From contig JALUER010000037.1 of assembly GCA_027043825.1 (NCBI GenBank), positions 1 through 13,363 of the forward strand: DNA of 13,363 nt, in the 5' to 3' direction. The DNA is from Microcaldota archaeon (GTDB taxonomy: Archaea; Iainarchaeota; Iainarchaeia; JAADDC01). Position 1 is the first letter of the stretch. Each line of letters opens with the position of its first letter. The notes beneath the pieces were generated by a model. The model searched no databases and had not been told where the DNA came from. It saw nothing but the letters and a program-made list of their open reading frames with translations. The translations under genes were made by a program, and so were the position numbers. Shown here piece after piece: positions 6,581-13,013 of this stretch.

Positions 6581-6619
6581 ATGGCCTGCAAGAAGAAGAA
6601 AAAGAAGAGCGATGGGTGA
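6581..6619 (+). CDS. Putative 12-residue Cys/Lys micro-ORF
   Basis: Directly after the superoxide reductase stop (adjacent, no gap) an ATG opens a 12-codon frame MACKKKKKKSDG. It is preceded by GGAGGTGA (6569-6576), among the best ribosome binding sites in the window, placed inside the end of the superoxide reductase gene. The frame is followed by a pyrimidine/T-rich stretch that probably ends the transcript. What it does is unknown; a Cys beside a hexalysine run could bind RNA, membrane or iron-redox partners. It could also be chance, with the binding site being Glu/Val/Arg codons of the upstream gene. Confidence 0.35.
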   Translation: MACKKKKKKSDG

Positions 6620-6627
6620 GGACTAGC

Positions 6628-6648
6628 CCTGCCTTTCTTTTCTTACCT
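6628..6648 (+). terminator. Pyrimidine-rich terminator after the sor operon
   Basis: CCTGCCTTTCTTTTCTTACC lies between the plus-strand superoxide reductase unit and the convergent radical SAM gene. T-rich tracts without a hairpin are typical archaeal terminators. Confidence 0.4.
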
Positions 6649-8295
6649 TTATATCCCATAGGACTCCCGGTAGATGGGGTGCTCCACGATCTCGTCGACC
6701 TTCTTCCTGAACTCTACTACCTTCCTGGCCTCGGTCTTCTCGTAGTTCATGAGCTCCTTTTCCCTCTCCTCTTCCCTCACCCTGTAGGCCTTGAGAATGG
6801 CGTCCCTGTAGCGATCCGACCAGACGTTGTAGGTACAGAAGGGGTAGATCCCCGTGGGCCCGGCGTAGTGGATGTCACAGCGCTGTACCCTGTTCACGTC
6901 GTAGTTGTAGGGATCCATGAAGTGCATCATGCCGATGAAGAGGGTACCGTCGTGGAACTTGGCCAGTGCCGAGTAGTCGCCTGTCTCTATGGCTCTGGAT
7001 ATTACATCCTTGAGGTCAACACCACTAGGAAGCCTTCTCTTCTTAATGTATTCGTCCAGCTTCTCGATGATGATCTCCCTTTCGCTCTTACCCAACACGT
7101 AGCGCCGGAAAATAATGCCTATGCCCGCGGCGATCCTCTTTAGCCAGCTCTTGTAGAAGGCTTCGACTTCCTTCAGGAAGGCGTCCACATCTATGTAGTC
7201 CGTTATGGGGTAGACCTTTCCGTTCTCTTCGTCCACCACCACGTAGGTGGCGAGCCCGCACTTCTCGTTGTTGTAGAAGTGGACGTTGTCCTCGGTGGGG
7301 GTCATGACATCTGCCAGGAACTGGACGGAGGAGATGGGATACCAGTAGTCGAAGTTGTCCAGCCCGAAGGGGGCAAGGGCCTCCACCACGTCTGCCTGAG
7401 TTGTTCTCATCTTGTCCCTTTCCTTCTTGGAGGCCATACCCACCAGGGAAATGGGCTGATAGTTGACGCCCTTGATGCCCCACCTGTAGTTCCTGATGGC
7501 AAACTCCAGGATCTTGGGGACCTGGTCCAGGTTTCCTTGAAAGACCGTGGGAACGAGCACGACGCTCCGGACTCCTCCCTCGTAGTATGCCCTCAGGGAA
7601 AAGGGAATTTCGTAGTGGTTCTTGAAGTTGATCTTTGGATCTACTCCGTCGAAAGACGTGTAGATGGTATTGAGGCCGGCTTCCTTCCAACTCTCCACCC
7701 ACTTCTTTGCCTTTTCGGGGTCCTCATAGTAGAGGATGCCCGGCTTCACCGAGTTCGTGTTGAGCTGGACGTGTGGGGATCCCAGTTCCTTGGCTACCCG
7801 GATGATTTCGGGTAGATCGGCCCGGAGGGTAGGCTCCCCTCCCGTAATCTGAACCGGTGGCATGTAGCCGTTGACCTCCTTCGCCAGCTCGAACATCTTC
7901 CTTATCTCTTCCAGGGAGGGATAGTAGACGTAGCCAGCTGCCTCCGAGTAGAAGAAGCAGTACCAGCAGCGGAGATTACACATGTTCGTCACGACGATGT
8001 TGAGGAGGGCCGTGGTGTTCTTGTGGGCATCGCAGAGCCCACAGTGCTGGCAGAAGTTGCGGAATTCGTCCAGGGGCTTCTTCGCCCGGGTTTCCAGCTC
8101 CGCCGGGAACTTCTTTATCCTTTCCCAGTAGGCCTTGTTCCCAACCCTTTCAATCGTCCCGTTGGCTTTCTTTAGATAGACGATGCCCGTCTCTTTATCA
8201 AGAACATACTCTGCGGCGACGGGCCTCAACTCACCCGTCTCGTGATAAACCTTATCGTCGATACTTATCGTCTTTTCGAGGACCTTGAGCCCCAT
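6649..8295 (-). CDS. tes: Tetraether lipid synthase-like radical SAM protein
   Basis: A 548-residue radical SAM enzyme resembling the MJ0619/Tes family, which joins lipid tails of archaeal diethers to make macrocyclic and tetraether lipids. Counting from ATG 8295: an N-terminal FCQHCGLC cluster (Cys82, 85, 88), the radical SAM CNLRCWYC motif (Cys106, 110, 113), ITGGEPTL (about 150-157) for SAM binding, Cys346, and a C-terminal RCDIHYAGP...PFCTYN region (Cys473, 487). Several metal centres beyond the SAM cluster are expected for this family. The preceding FIGMMHFMDPYNYD also looks family-typical. The start could instead be GTG at 8304; a TATA-like element at 8324-8330 predicts initiation near 8301, which fits either. 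Exact product cannot be confirmed, since the family also includes close relatives of other function. Confidence 0.75.
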   Translation of the reverse strand: MGLKVLEKTISIDDKVYHETGELRPVAAEYVLDKETGIVYLKKANGTIERVGNKAYWERIKKFPAELETRAKKPLDEFRNFCQHCGLCDAHKNTTALLNIVVTNMCNLRCWYCFFYSEAAGYVYYPSLEEIRKMFELAKEVNGYMPPVQITGGEPTLRADLPEIIRVAKELGSPHVQLNTNSVKPGILYYEDPEKAKKWVESWKEAGLNTIYTSFDGVDPKINFKNHYEIPFSLRAYYEGGVRSVVLVPTVFQGNLDQVPKILEFAIRNYRWGIKGVNYQPISLVGMASKKERDKMRTTQADVVEALAPFGLDNFDYWYPISSVQFLADVMTPTEDNVHFYNNEKCGLATYVVVDEENGKVYPITDYIDVDAFLKEVEAFYKSWLKRIAAGIGIIFRRYVLGKSEREIIIEKLDEYIKKRRLPSGVDLKDVISRAIETGDYSALAKFHDGTLFIGMMHFMDPYNYDVNRVQRCDIHYAGPTGIYPFCTYNVWSDRYRDAILKAYRVREEEREKELMNYEKTEARKVVEFRKKVDEIVEHPIYRESYGI

Positions 8296-8323
8296 CGAAC
8301 ACACTATTTAGACAGGTAATCCG

Positions 8324-8330
8324 TTTAAGT
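8324..8330 (-). promoter_or_regulatory. TATA-like element of the radical SAM gene
   Basis: Read on the minus strand, ACTTAAACGG contains a TTAAA core about 26 bases upstream of 8301, just before both possible start codons of the radical SAM gene. Confidence 0.4.
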
Positions 8331-8374
8331 GATAACCAATTTTAGGCGATGGACGAATGAGTGTTAGACAAGTG

Positions 8375-8414
8375 TTTTTAATGGAGTTAGTACAGATAGA
8401 TACGGAGGTGATCC
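8375..8414 (+). promoter_or_regulatory. TATA box and extended ribosome binding site
   Basis: TTTTTAAT (8375-8382) lies about 26 bases before a likely start near 8405. GGAGGTGATCC (8404-8414) is complementary over 11 bases to the usual archaeal 16S rRNA 3' end and lies one base before the ATG of the membrane protein gene, an unusually long and tight site. Confidence 0.55.
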
Positions 8415-8415
8415 G

Positions 8416-8832
8416 ATGGCAGAGAGACCTTTGGGCGTGTCAGTGATTGCTGCACTGGCCTTCTTGTTTGGCGCGCTGGAGGTTATTGGGGGTATTCTGG
8501 CCTTGACCTTCAGTGCGAGTTTCGGCGTAATGATGGGTGGAAAAGAAGGCGCGGCCGCAGGAGCTCTGGTCGGTACAATGGTGGGCCTTCCACTGCTGAT
8601 AACAGGGATCATATCCCTGGTGGTCGGCTGGGGGCTCTGGAACGGCAAGGGCTGGGCATGGTGGCTGACAGTGATCTTTACGGCGCTCGGTGCGATCGGC
8701 GCCATAGCAGGGCTTCTCAGCGCACCGGCGATTAGCATCATCTACCTGGTAATCGAACTGGTGATTCTCTGGTACTTCTTCAAGCCCCACGTCAAGGACT
8801 ACTTCGGCATAACTGTTAGCTTCTCCACCTAA
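8416..8832 (+). CDS. Small four-helix membrane protein
   Basis: This 138-residue protein begins MAERPLGVSVIAALAF, the opening of a widespread archaeal/bacterial small membrane protein family of unknown role. Four hydrophobic helices are visible at about residues 6-33, 50-72, 80-101 and 104-122. GLWNGKGWAWWLTV between helices two and three is the most conserved-looking segment. The tail FFKPHVKDYFG places a charged end after the last helix. No catalytic motif is seen. It has its own promoter and a very strong ribosome binding site, so it is probably well expressed. It is divergent from the radical SAM gene, with a 120-base shared upstream region, but a shared role in lipid membranes is only a guess. 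Confidence 0.85.
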   Translation: MAERPLGVSVIAALAFLFGALEVIGGILALTFSASFGVMMGGKEGAAAGALVGTMVGLPLLITGIISLVVGWGLWNGKGWAWWLTVIFTALGAIGAIAGLLSAPAISIIYLVIELVILWYFFKPHVKDYFGITVSFST

Positions 8833-8844
8833 ACCAAACCACCC

Positions 8845-8860
8845 TTTTAATTTTTATTTA
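8845..8860 (+). promoter_or_regulatory. AT tract: tRNA-Arg TATA box and likely terminator
   Basis: TTTTAATTTTTATTTA begins 31 bases before the mature tRNA 5' end. The TTTTAA core is centred 28 bases upstream, fitting a tRNA promoter. Being T-rich on the plus strand, the tract may also end the transcript of the membrane protein gene. Confidence 0.5.
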
Positions 8861-8875
8861 TCCCGTTGAATAATT

Positions 8876-8950
8876 GGCCCCGTAGCCTAGCCTGGATAGG
8901 GCGTCGGCCTTCTAAGCCGAAGGTCGGGGGTTCGAATCCCCCCGGGGCCG
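8876..8950 (+). tRNA. tRNA-Arg (anticodon TCT)
   Basis: The acceptor strands GGCCCCG (8876-8882) and CGGGGCC (8943-8949) pair fully, with discriminator G at 8950. The anticodon arm is TCGGC-CTTCTAA-GCCGA with anticodon TCT, reading AGA. The T arm is GGGGG-TTCGAAT-CCCCC. CCA is not encoded and there is no intron. The T-arm sequence and the 45-base trailer that follows are nearly the same as in the tRNA-Pro gene downstream. Confidence 0.95.
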
Positions 8951-8951
8951 C

Positions 8952-8996
8952 TCCGAACCGCGGGGGAGGGGAAGAATCCCCTCCCCCTCAGTTCTA
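8952..8996 (+). repeat. tRNA trailer repeat, copy 1 (hairpin)
   Basis: Starting two bases after tRNA-Arg, 45 bases match the segment after tRNA-Pro (10734-10778) with two substitutions. The core folds into an 11-bp stem, GGGGGAGGGGA paired with TCCCCTCCCCC, closed by an AGAA loop (8962-8987). It may act as a trailer processing or termination structure, or be a small dispersed palindromic repeat. Confidence 0.85.
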
Positions 8997-9010
8997 GGGA
9001 ACTCCTGATC

Positions 9011-9028
9011 CCCCTCTTTTCCTTCCTC
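9011..9028 (+). terminator. Possible terminator of the tRNA-Arg transcript
   Basis: CCCCTCTTTTCCTTCCTC follows the trailer hairpin on the plus strand. It is pyrimidine-rich with a T4 core, which is acceptable for an archaeal terminator. Confidence 0.3.
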
Positions 9029-9031
9029 TGG

Positions 9032-9161
9032 AGGGTGCTCGAGCGGAAGCGAGGAGCACCCTACACTCGTCCGGCCAAAGAAGTTGGCCGTTCGGTAATC
9101 CCCGCGGTCCGCTCAACCGACCCGCACATTGATCGCGGTCGTGGCGTTGTTTTAACCGCCA
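9032..9161. ncRNA. Candidate structured RNA between tRNA-Arg and ATPase gene
   Basis: This GC-rich stretch has no convincing coding frame but holds consecutive inverted repeats. They are AGGGTGCTC/GAGCACCCT (9032-9062, inner GGAA loop with tandem GA opposite GA), CGGCCAA/TTGGCCG (9072-9090), TCGGT/ACCGA (9092-9120) and TGGCG/CGCCA (9142-9161). In an archaeon of moderate overall GC content, such islands often mark RNA genes. Strand is unresolved. On the minus strand a TATTTAAC element (9186-9193) would place a start near 9162, exactly at the last hairpin; no plus-strand promoter is evident apart from read-through from tRNA-Arg. It does not resemble RNase P or SRP RNA in length or motifs, and the pseudouridylation pocket of an H/ACA RNA is missing. 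Confidence 0.35.
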
Positions 9162-9185
9162 GGTTGTAGAGTTCCAGCCCAACCG

Positions 9186-9192
9186 TTAAATA
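9186..9192 (+). promoter_or_regulatory. TATA box of the secretion ATPase gene
   Basis: TTAAATA is centred about 25 bases before GTG 9214, which has no ribosome binding site, so a leaderless transcript is likely. A second AT stretch, TTTATAA (9203-9209), is too close to the start to be the TATA box. Confidence 0.5.
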
Positions 9193-9213
9193 CTCGGAGC
9201 ACTTTATAACAAC

Positions 9214-10632
9214 GTGATCCCCGGGTTAACCGAAAAAGAACTTGTCCTCAAAGAGTACCTCTACTATCTCATAGAGAAAGATAGGAAGATCTACGTGAAG
9301 CTACCAAGGCGTCCTGATAACGAGATACTCAGGAAACATAGGGAAGAAGTTCAGAGGATTCACTCCCTCGCTGTGAAGATTCTTCAAGATCGTGTGATCA
9401 GGGAAATACTATCTGATAAAATTCTTGGATTAAACGAACTGAAATCCTTTATGGAGCGCATGACAACGCTTCTCTCAGTCTTTGGAGATATACGACCAAA
9501 GGAGGTGGCCCTCCACCTTGCCATGGACCTTATGGGGTTAGGGCCGCTTGGTTTTCTCCTCCTTGACGATGAGGTTGAAGAAGTAATGGTAAATGGACCG
9601 GATGAAGTCTTCGTCTACCGGAATGGGAGGCATGAAAGAGTAAAGAAAAAACTGTTCTATGGCGTCTTCGACTTGTATGAGATGGCTGATCAGTTGGCTG
9701 CCATGCATAATAAGGTTATAACGGAGGAACACCCTTTCTTTAGTGCCACCCTTCCGGACGGAAGTCGTATACAGGTGACACTACCTCCTATAACCCCCAG
9801 GTCTCCCACCTTCACTGTTAGGAAATACAAGAAAAGGAAGCTTACGATTCTAGATATCTTGAACTTTGGTACAATAACCCCAGAGGCCGCCGCTTACCTG
9901 TGGCTGATCGTCGAAGGGCTCGGTCTCTACCCTCTGAACGTCCTCGTCATCGGAGGAACTGCGAGCGGCAAGACCACCTTTCTCAACGCCCTGGTATCAT
10001 TCATACCCAAGAATAACCGTATAATAACGATAGAGGATGTGAGGGAGCTAAACGTACCCCACGAGAACGTGGTAAATATGGTAACTTTTGGAAAGGTTAC
10101 CCTAAATGATCTTTTGATCAGCGCACTTAGAATGCGGCCCGATCGGCTCCTCGTGGGAGAGGTGAGGGGACCTGAGGCTGTCACATTATTTCAGGCTATG
10201 AACGTGGGTCACAGGGGAACAATGGGTACTCTTCATGCCAACAACGCCCGGGAAGCCAGACAGAGGCTCATCCACTCTCCTATGAACGTCCCTCCAGATA
10301 TGCTTCCCCTTGTTGATGTCTTCGTCACCCTTAAACGTTTCCCCGATGGAAGTAGAAAGGTTGTTGAGATTGTGGAGACGGGCTACGGTGAGAACACGGT
10401 TGCTCTTAACCCCATATACAGGTACGAGGGTGGAACTCTCAAGCGGACGGGGAGTTTCGGGAGGAAGATCGAGGCAATGGCCGAGCAGGCCAACAGAGAG
10501 GTCTCTGAGGTGCTTGGTATCATAGAGGAGAGGAAGAGGTTTTTGGAGCAGATTCTTTCCAGGAAGCTCTCGCTAAAGGAGACCTATCTGCTCTTCTCCG
10601 GCTACGTTGAGAAGGAACGGGAAGCCCTTTAA
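9214..10632 (+). CDS. VirB11/TadA-type secretion ATPase
   Basis: A 472-residue type II/IV secretion ATPase of the PilB/TadA/VirB11 superfamily, a hexameric motor for pilus assembly or secretion. Walker A is GGTASGKT (247-254), the Asp box TIEDVRELN (272-280), Walker B RMRPDRLLVGEVRGPEA (306-322) and the His box GHRGTMGTLHAN (332-343). The N-domain includes EVEEVMVNGPDEVFVYRNG, typical of the family. The last ~75 residues are Lys/Glu-rich and helical. It is an orphan here: such genes usually precede one or two TadC/FlaJ membrane platform genes, but this one is flanked by tRNA-Arg with structured sequence and by tRNA-Pro. The start GTG at 9214 rests on the TATA box spacing. It may serve a platform protein encoded elsewhere. 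Confidence 0.93.
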   Translation: MIPGLTEKELVLKEYLYYLIEKDRKIYVKLPRRPDNEILRKHREEVQRIHSLAVKILQDRVIREILSDKILGLNELKSFMERMTTLLSVFGDIRPKEVALHLAMDLMGLGPLGFLLLDDEVEEVMVNGPDEVFVYRNGRHERVKKKLFYGVFDLYEMADQLAAMHNKVITEEHPFFSATLPDGSRIQVTLPPITPRSPTFTVRKYKKRKLTILDILNFGTITPEAAAYLWLIVEGLGLYPLNVLVIGGTASGKTTFLNALVSFIPKNNRIITIEDVRELNVPHENVVNMVTFGKVTLNDLLISALRMRPDRLLVGEVRGPEAVTLFQAMNVGHRGTMGTLHANNAREARQRLIHSPMNVPPDMLPLVDVFVTLKRFPDGSRKVVEIVETGYGENTVALNPIYRYEGGTLKRTGSFGRKIEAMAEQANREVSEVLGIIEERKRFLEQILSRKLSLKETYLLFSGYVEKEREAL

Positions 10633-10634
10633 AC
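10627..10634 (+). promoter_or_regulatory. TATA box of tRNA-Pro
   Basis: CTTTAAAC is centred about 27 bases before the mature tRNA 5' end at 10658. It overlaps the stop codon of the ATPase gene. Confidence 0.5.
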
Positions 10635-10657
10635 GATCCCTGGGAGTATAAAACCGG

Positions 10658-10732
10658 GGGCCCGTGGTGTAGCCTGGCCCAGCATGTGGGCTTTGGGAGC
10701 CCATGACCGGGGTTCGAATCCCCGCGGGCCCA
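10658..10732 (+). tRNA. tRNA-Pro (anticodon TGG)
   Basis: Acceptor strands GGGCCCG (10658-10664) and CGGGCCC (10725-10731) pair fully, with discriminator A at 10732. The anticodon arm is TGGGC-TTTGGGA-GCCCA with anticodon TGG, reading CCA. The T arm is CGGGG-TTCGAAT-CCCCG. CCA is not encoded and there is no intron. Confidence 0.95.
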
Positions 10733-10733
10733 T

Positions 10734-10778
10734 TCCGAACCGCGGGGGAGGGGAGGAATCCTCTCCCCCTCAGTTCTA
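10734..10778 (+). repeat. tRNA trailer repeat, copy 2 (hairpin)
   Basis: The same 45 bases as at 8952-8996 with two changes. The stem is GGGGGAGGGGA paired with TCCTCTCCCCC, closed by a GGAA loop. One change lies in the loop and turns it into a GNRA tetraloop; the other turns a G-C pair into a G-U wobble. Both preserve the RNA fold, which points to a structure working as RNA. Confidence 0.85.
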
Positions 10779-10840
10779 TGGGGATTCTTGGCTTGCCCTG
10801 GTGTTGACTTGGGAAAGTCCTTTGGGTGTTCCTACAGAGA

Positions 10841-10850
10841 AATTAAAAAC
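10841..10850 (+). promoter_or_regulatory. TATA box of the ART-like gene
   Basis: AAATTAAAAA is centred about 24 bases before ATG 10869, with no ribosome binding site in between, so a leaderless transcript is likely. This is the main reason for choosing that start over the in-frame TTG at 10788. Confidence 0.5.
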
Positions 10851-10868
10851 TCCCGAGACCCAGTTGTT

Positions 10869-11900
10869 ATGATGTCGTTGCTCAGGAGTATAGTGAAGGA
10901 AGAACTGCGGAGAGAAGTGGGTGGCAGGAGAACGGAGCCTCTCACAGAGATGGAAGAGGTAAGGGCAGCGTCCAAGCGGGCCTATGATCTCAACCAGAAG
11001 ATGCCCTTCCTTTACGGGGCCGTCGGTGCAGTGTCGGGACATCCGGTAGAAGGAATGGTCGAAGGGCTCTTTGGCTGGGAAGGCGTTGGGAAGGTAAGGA
11101 CGCCCTACTCCTACCTTCTCGGTACCATCCTCTCAAGAAAGGACGAGCACGTGGACAAGGTGCGGCGGTGGCTCAGTTACCTGGCCAACCACCTGGACGA
11201 CTACACCTCCCCAGCCCTCTTTCATGGAACTTCTTCAGACCTACTCGGGCGCATACTAAAGGAGGGCCTCAAGCCCCCGAAGGAGACCGGAGAGCTCCTC
11301 GAACCCACTCACCCGGAATTCAAGGATAGACACCGCTTACGAAGTACAGTAGCGCTTCATATGGCTCCCGGTTATATGTTCTCACCCGATCCAGAGTACT
11401 TCGCTCGCTACGCTCACTTCTCAGAGCTCCGGGGCAAGAAGACCGGTGTGCCCGTGATCCTCGGCATATCCAAGGAGGCCCTAACGGAGAGCGACTTCTC
11501 TACTGCCATAAGTGAGGCAGAGGTTGGGGTGAGTAGTGTCCGTCCCAGGCACATAACCCACGTCTTCGTTCCCGAAGAGTACCTGGAGGAAGTGAGAAAG
11601 AACATGTCTGGGAGGGTGAAGGTCTTACCAATGGAACCACTCCTGCTTGCTGTGTTACTGGCCCGCCACGGTTTCAGTATTTGGGGAGACCGGCACCTGG
11701 ATGCAGAACTGAGGTATCTCGAGAAAATGCACGGGGCAAAGGTCGAGCTGCGCCGTCAAAACGGAACGGTTTTGTACCACTTGAAGAAGGAGCCCTTTGA
11801 GGAAGTCATTAGGGTGGAGGAGCCGGTCAAACTCGGTCCCAACGAACTCAGGGCCTTGGAAGAAAACCACGGGACCAGAGGGCACCTACCCTGGAGGTAA
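10869..11900 (+). CDS. Putative ADP-ribosyltransferase-fold protein
   Basis: I recognise no named family, but the middle of this 343-residue protein has the pattern of the ADP-ribosyltransferase / RNA 2'-phosphotransferase (Tpt1, PARP-like) fold. ALFHGTSSDLLGRILKEGLKPP (His119) is the typical first motif, MFSPDPEYFARYAHF (169-184) the second with a Tyr, and SEAEVGVSSVRPRHITHVFVP (about 215-234) the third with a candidate Glu at 216 or 218. These form a possible H-Y-E triad for binding NAD. An N-terminal helical region (1-115) and a C-terminal region (250-343) have no recognised domains. Possible roles are ADP-ribosylation of protein or nucleic acid, or removal of RNA 2'-phosphate. A downstream gene of unknown function lies 20 bases away. 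No antitoxin is recognised. Confidence 0.6.
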   Translation: MMSLLRSIVKEELRREVGGRRTEPLTEMEEVRAASKRAYDLNQKMPFLYGAVGAVSGHPVEGMVEGLFGWEGVGKVRTPYSYLLGTILSRKDEHVDKVRRWLSYLANHLDDYTSPALFHGTSSDLLGRILKEGLKPPKETGELLEPTHPEFKDRHRLRSTVALHMAPGYMFSPDPEYFARYAHFSELRGKKTGVPVILGISKEALTESDFSTAISEAEVGVSSVRPRHITHVFVPEEYLEEVRKNMSGRVKVLPMEPLLLAVLLARHGFSIWGDRHLDAELRYLEKMHGAKVELRRQNGTVLYHLKKEPFEEVIRVEEPVKLGPNELRALEENHGTRGHLPWR

Positions 11901-11920
11901 AAGGGAACGGAGGCAAGCTG

Positions 11921-12262
11921 GTGATCCTTGAAGATGGGTTTCCTACCGCCGTGATAAGGAAGTTCTCCCCCTCCCGACCACCCGAGTCCCTGCGGGGCAG
12001 GATGATAGACGTGAAGACCGACGGAAATGTCGTGGTGAAGTATCGCGTAGAAGAGAAGACCGAAAGCGGAAAGCTCACCCATACAGTGTATCCCCAGATG
12101 GGGGTGATGGTCTCCCACTCTACGGCCTCGGTAGTTCGGCCTGAAGAGCTGGAGAAAATGATCTACGACGCCGCGGACTACTTTGGTATTGACAGGAAAA
12201 AACTAACGTCCCTTCTTCTGAGGAAGTACTTCGACGCCTTAGTCAGACGAAGGCATTCTTGA
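11921..12262 (+). CDS. Hypothetical partner protein of the ART-like gene
   Basis: A 113-residue protein with no recognised family. The N-terminal half looks beta-rich (ILEDGFPTAVIRKF, MIDVKTDGNVVVKYRVEE, LTHTVYPQMGVMVSH). The C-terminal half is helical and basic (PEELEKMIYDAADYFGI, KKLTSLLLRKYFDALVRRRHS). GTG at 11921 is preceded by GGAGG (11909-11913) at 7-base spacing. With only 20 bases after the ART-like gene and no promoter in the gap, the two are probably one operon. A small gene directly downstream of an ART-fold gene could be an immunity protein, antitoxin or substrate, but no motif decides this. The 3' end overlaps the convergent MTAP gene by 20 bases. Confidence 0.6.
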   Translation: MILEDGFPTAVIRKFSPSRPPESLRGRMIDVKTDGNVVVKYRVEEKTESGKLTHTVYPQMGVMVSHSTASVVRPEELEKMIYDAADYFGIDRKKLTSLLLRKYFDALVRRRHS

Positions 12263-13013
12263 GGACGTCCCCGCACCCGCAGCGTCGTTCCTTCGGAATC
12301 TTTGGGAGAAGGTTTAGCAGGAGCTTTCTCACCTTTTCCTCGTTTTTCTTCATGGTCTCGATGACTTCTCTCGTGTCCACGGGCTTCTCGGCCCAGACGT
12401 CGTAGTCCGTTATCATGGCGACGGAGAGGTAGCACATGCCGAGCTCCCGGGCCAAGACCACCTCGGGCACGAGTGTCATCCCTATGATGTCTCCGAACAT
12501 CCTGAACATCCTCGACTCGGCCCGGGTGGAAAACCTGGGCCCCTCTATGACGATGTAGGTACCGGTGGGGTGGTAGGGGATCCCGAGCTCCTCGGCGGTT
12601 TCTATTGCTAACCCCCTCATCTCGGGGCAGAAGGGGTCGGCCACGGAGATGTGGGCTACCTTCCCTCCCTCGTAGAAGGTGAAGTCCCGGATGCCCTTGG
12701 TAAAGTCGATGAACTGGTCAGGGAAGACGATCTCGCCGGGCCGGTACTCCTCCTTCAAGGAGCCCACCGCTTGGACCCCGATGATCCGCTCTACGCCCAG
12801 CTCCTTCAGGGCCCAGATGTTTGCCCTGTAGTTCACCCGGTGGGGTGGGATGGTGTGTCCCTCCCCGTGCCGGGGAATGAAGGCCACCTCCACACCGCTG
12901 ATCTTCCCCACGTAGGGAGTGGCGGAAGGACTCCCATAGGGAGTGTAGACCTTCACCCGCTCTGCACCCTCCAATAGCTTGTAGAAGCCCGTTCCCCCAA
13001 TGATTCCTATCAC
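12243..13013 (-). CDS. MTAP/PNP family phosphorylase
   Basis: A 256-residue enzyme of the methylthioadenosine / purine nucleoside phosphorylase family (mammalian-like trimeric or hexameric type). IGIIGGTGFY at the start is the phosphate-binding loop, RHGEGHTIPPHRVNYRANIWAL is the family signature, and EGPRFSTRAESRMFR and AMITDYDVW match active-site segments. The C-terminal RRCGCGD has Cys245-Gly-Cys247, the CXC motif known in thermostable homologues from Pyrococcus and Sulfolobus, where it forms a disulfide. Whether the base is adenine (MTA) or a 6-oxopurine cannot be told with certainty. GTG at 13013 is chosen because it gives the normal family start and is preceded by GGAGGGG; longer frames upstream run over the neighbour. 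It overlaps the phosphoribosyltransferase stop by four bases. Confidence 0.9.
   Translation of the reverse strand: MIGIIGGTGFYKLLEGAERVKVYTPYGSPSATPYVGKISGVEVAFIPRHGEGHTIPPHRVNYRANIWALKELGVERIIGVQAVGSLKEEYRPGEIVFPDQFIDFTKGIRDFTFYEGGKVAHISVADPFCPEMRGLAIETAEELGIPYHPTGTYIVIEGPRFSTRAESRMFRMFGDIIGMTLVPEVVLARELGMCYLSVAMITDYDVWAEKPVDTREVIETMKKNEEKVRKLLLNLLPKIPKERRCGCGDVLKNAFV

Noticed and set aside
6535..8304. Long open frames antisense to or in another frame of the radical SAM gene (6535-7143, 7088-7702, 7279-7815)
   Set aside because: They have low-complexity or Pro/Arg-rich products without family motifs and are by-products of GC-biased codons of the real gene.
9032..9065. An H/ACA guide RNA, suggested by a hairpin followed by ACA
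   Set aside because: The 9-bp stem is uninterrupted and there is no internal pseudouridylation pocket.
8994..9182. A 62-residue minus-strand frame between tRNA-Arg and the ATPase
   Set aside because: No ribosome binding site, unlikely composition, and it coincides with the hairpin-rich segment.
10647..10653. TATAAAA as the tRNA-Pro promoter
   Set aside because: It lies only about 8 bases before the mature 5' end; CTTTAAAC at 10627-10634 has the right distance.
8952..10778. Direct repeats as attachment sites of an integrated element
   Set aside because: There is no integrase, the repeats lie behind two different intact tRNAs, and the interval holds a single housekeeping-like ATPase gene.
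10788..10868. An N-terminal extension of the ART-like protein starting at TTG 10788
   Set aside because: It begins just 10 bases past the tRNA trailer repeat and runs through the likely TATA box; ATG 10869 at leaderless spacing is better.
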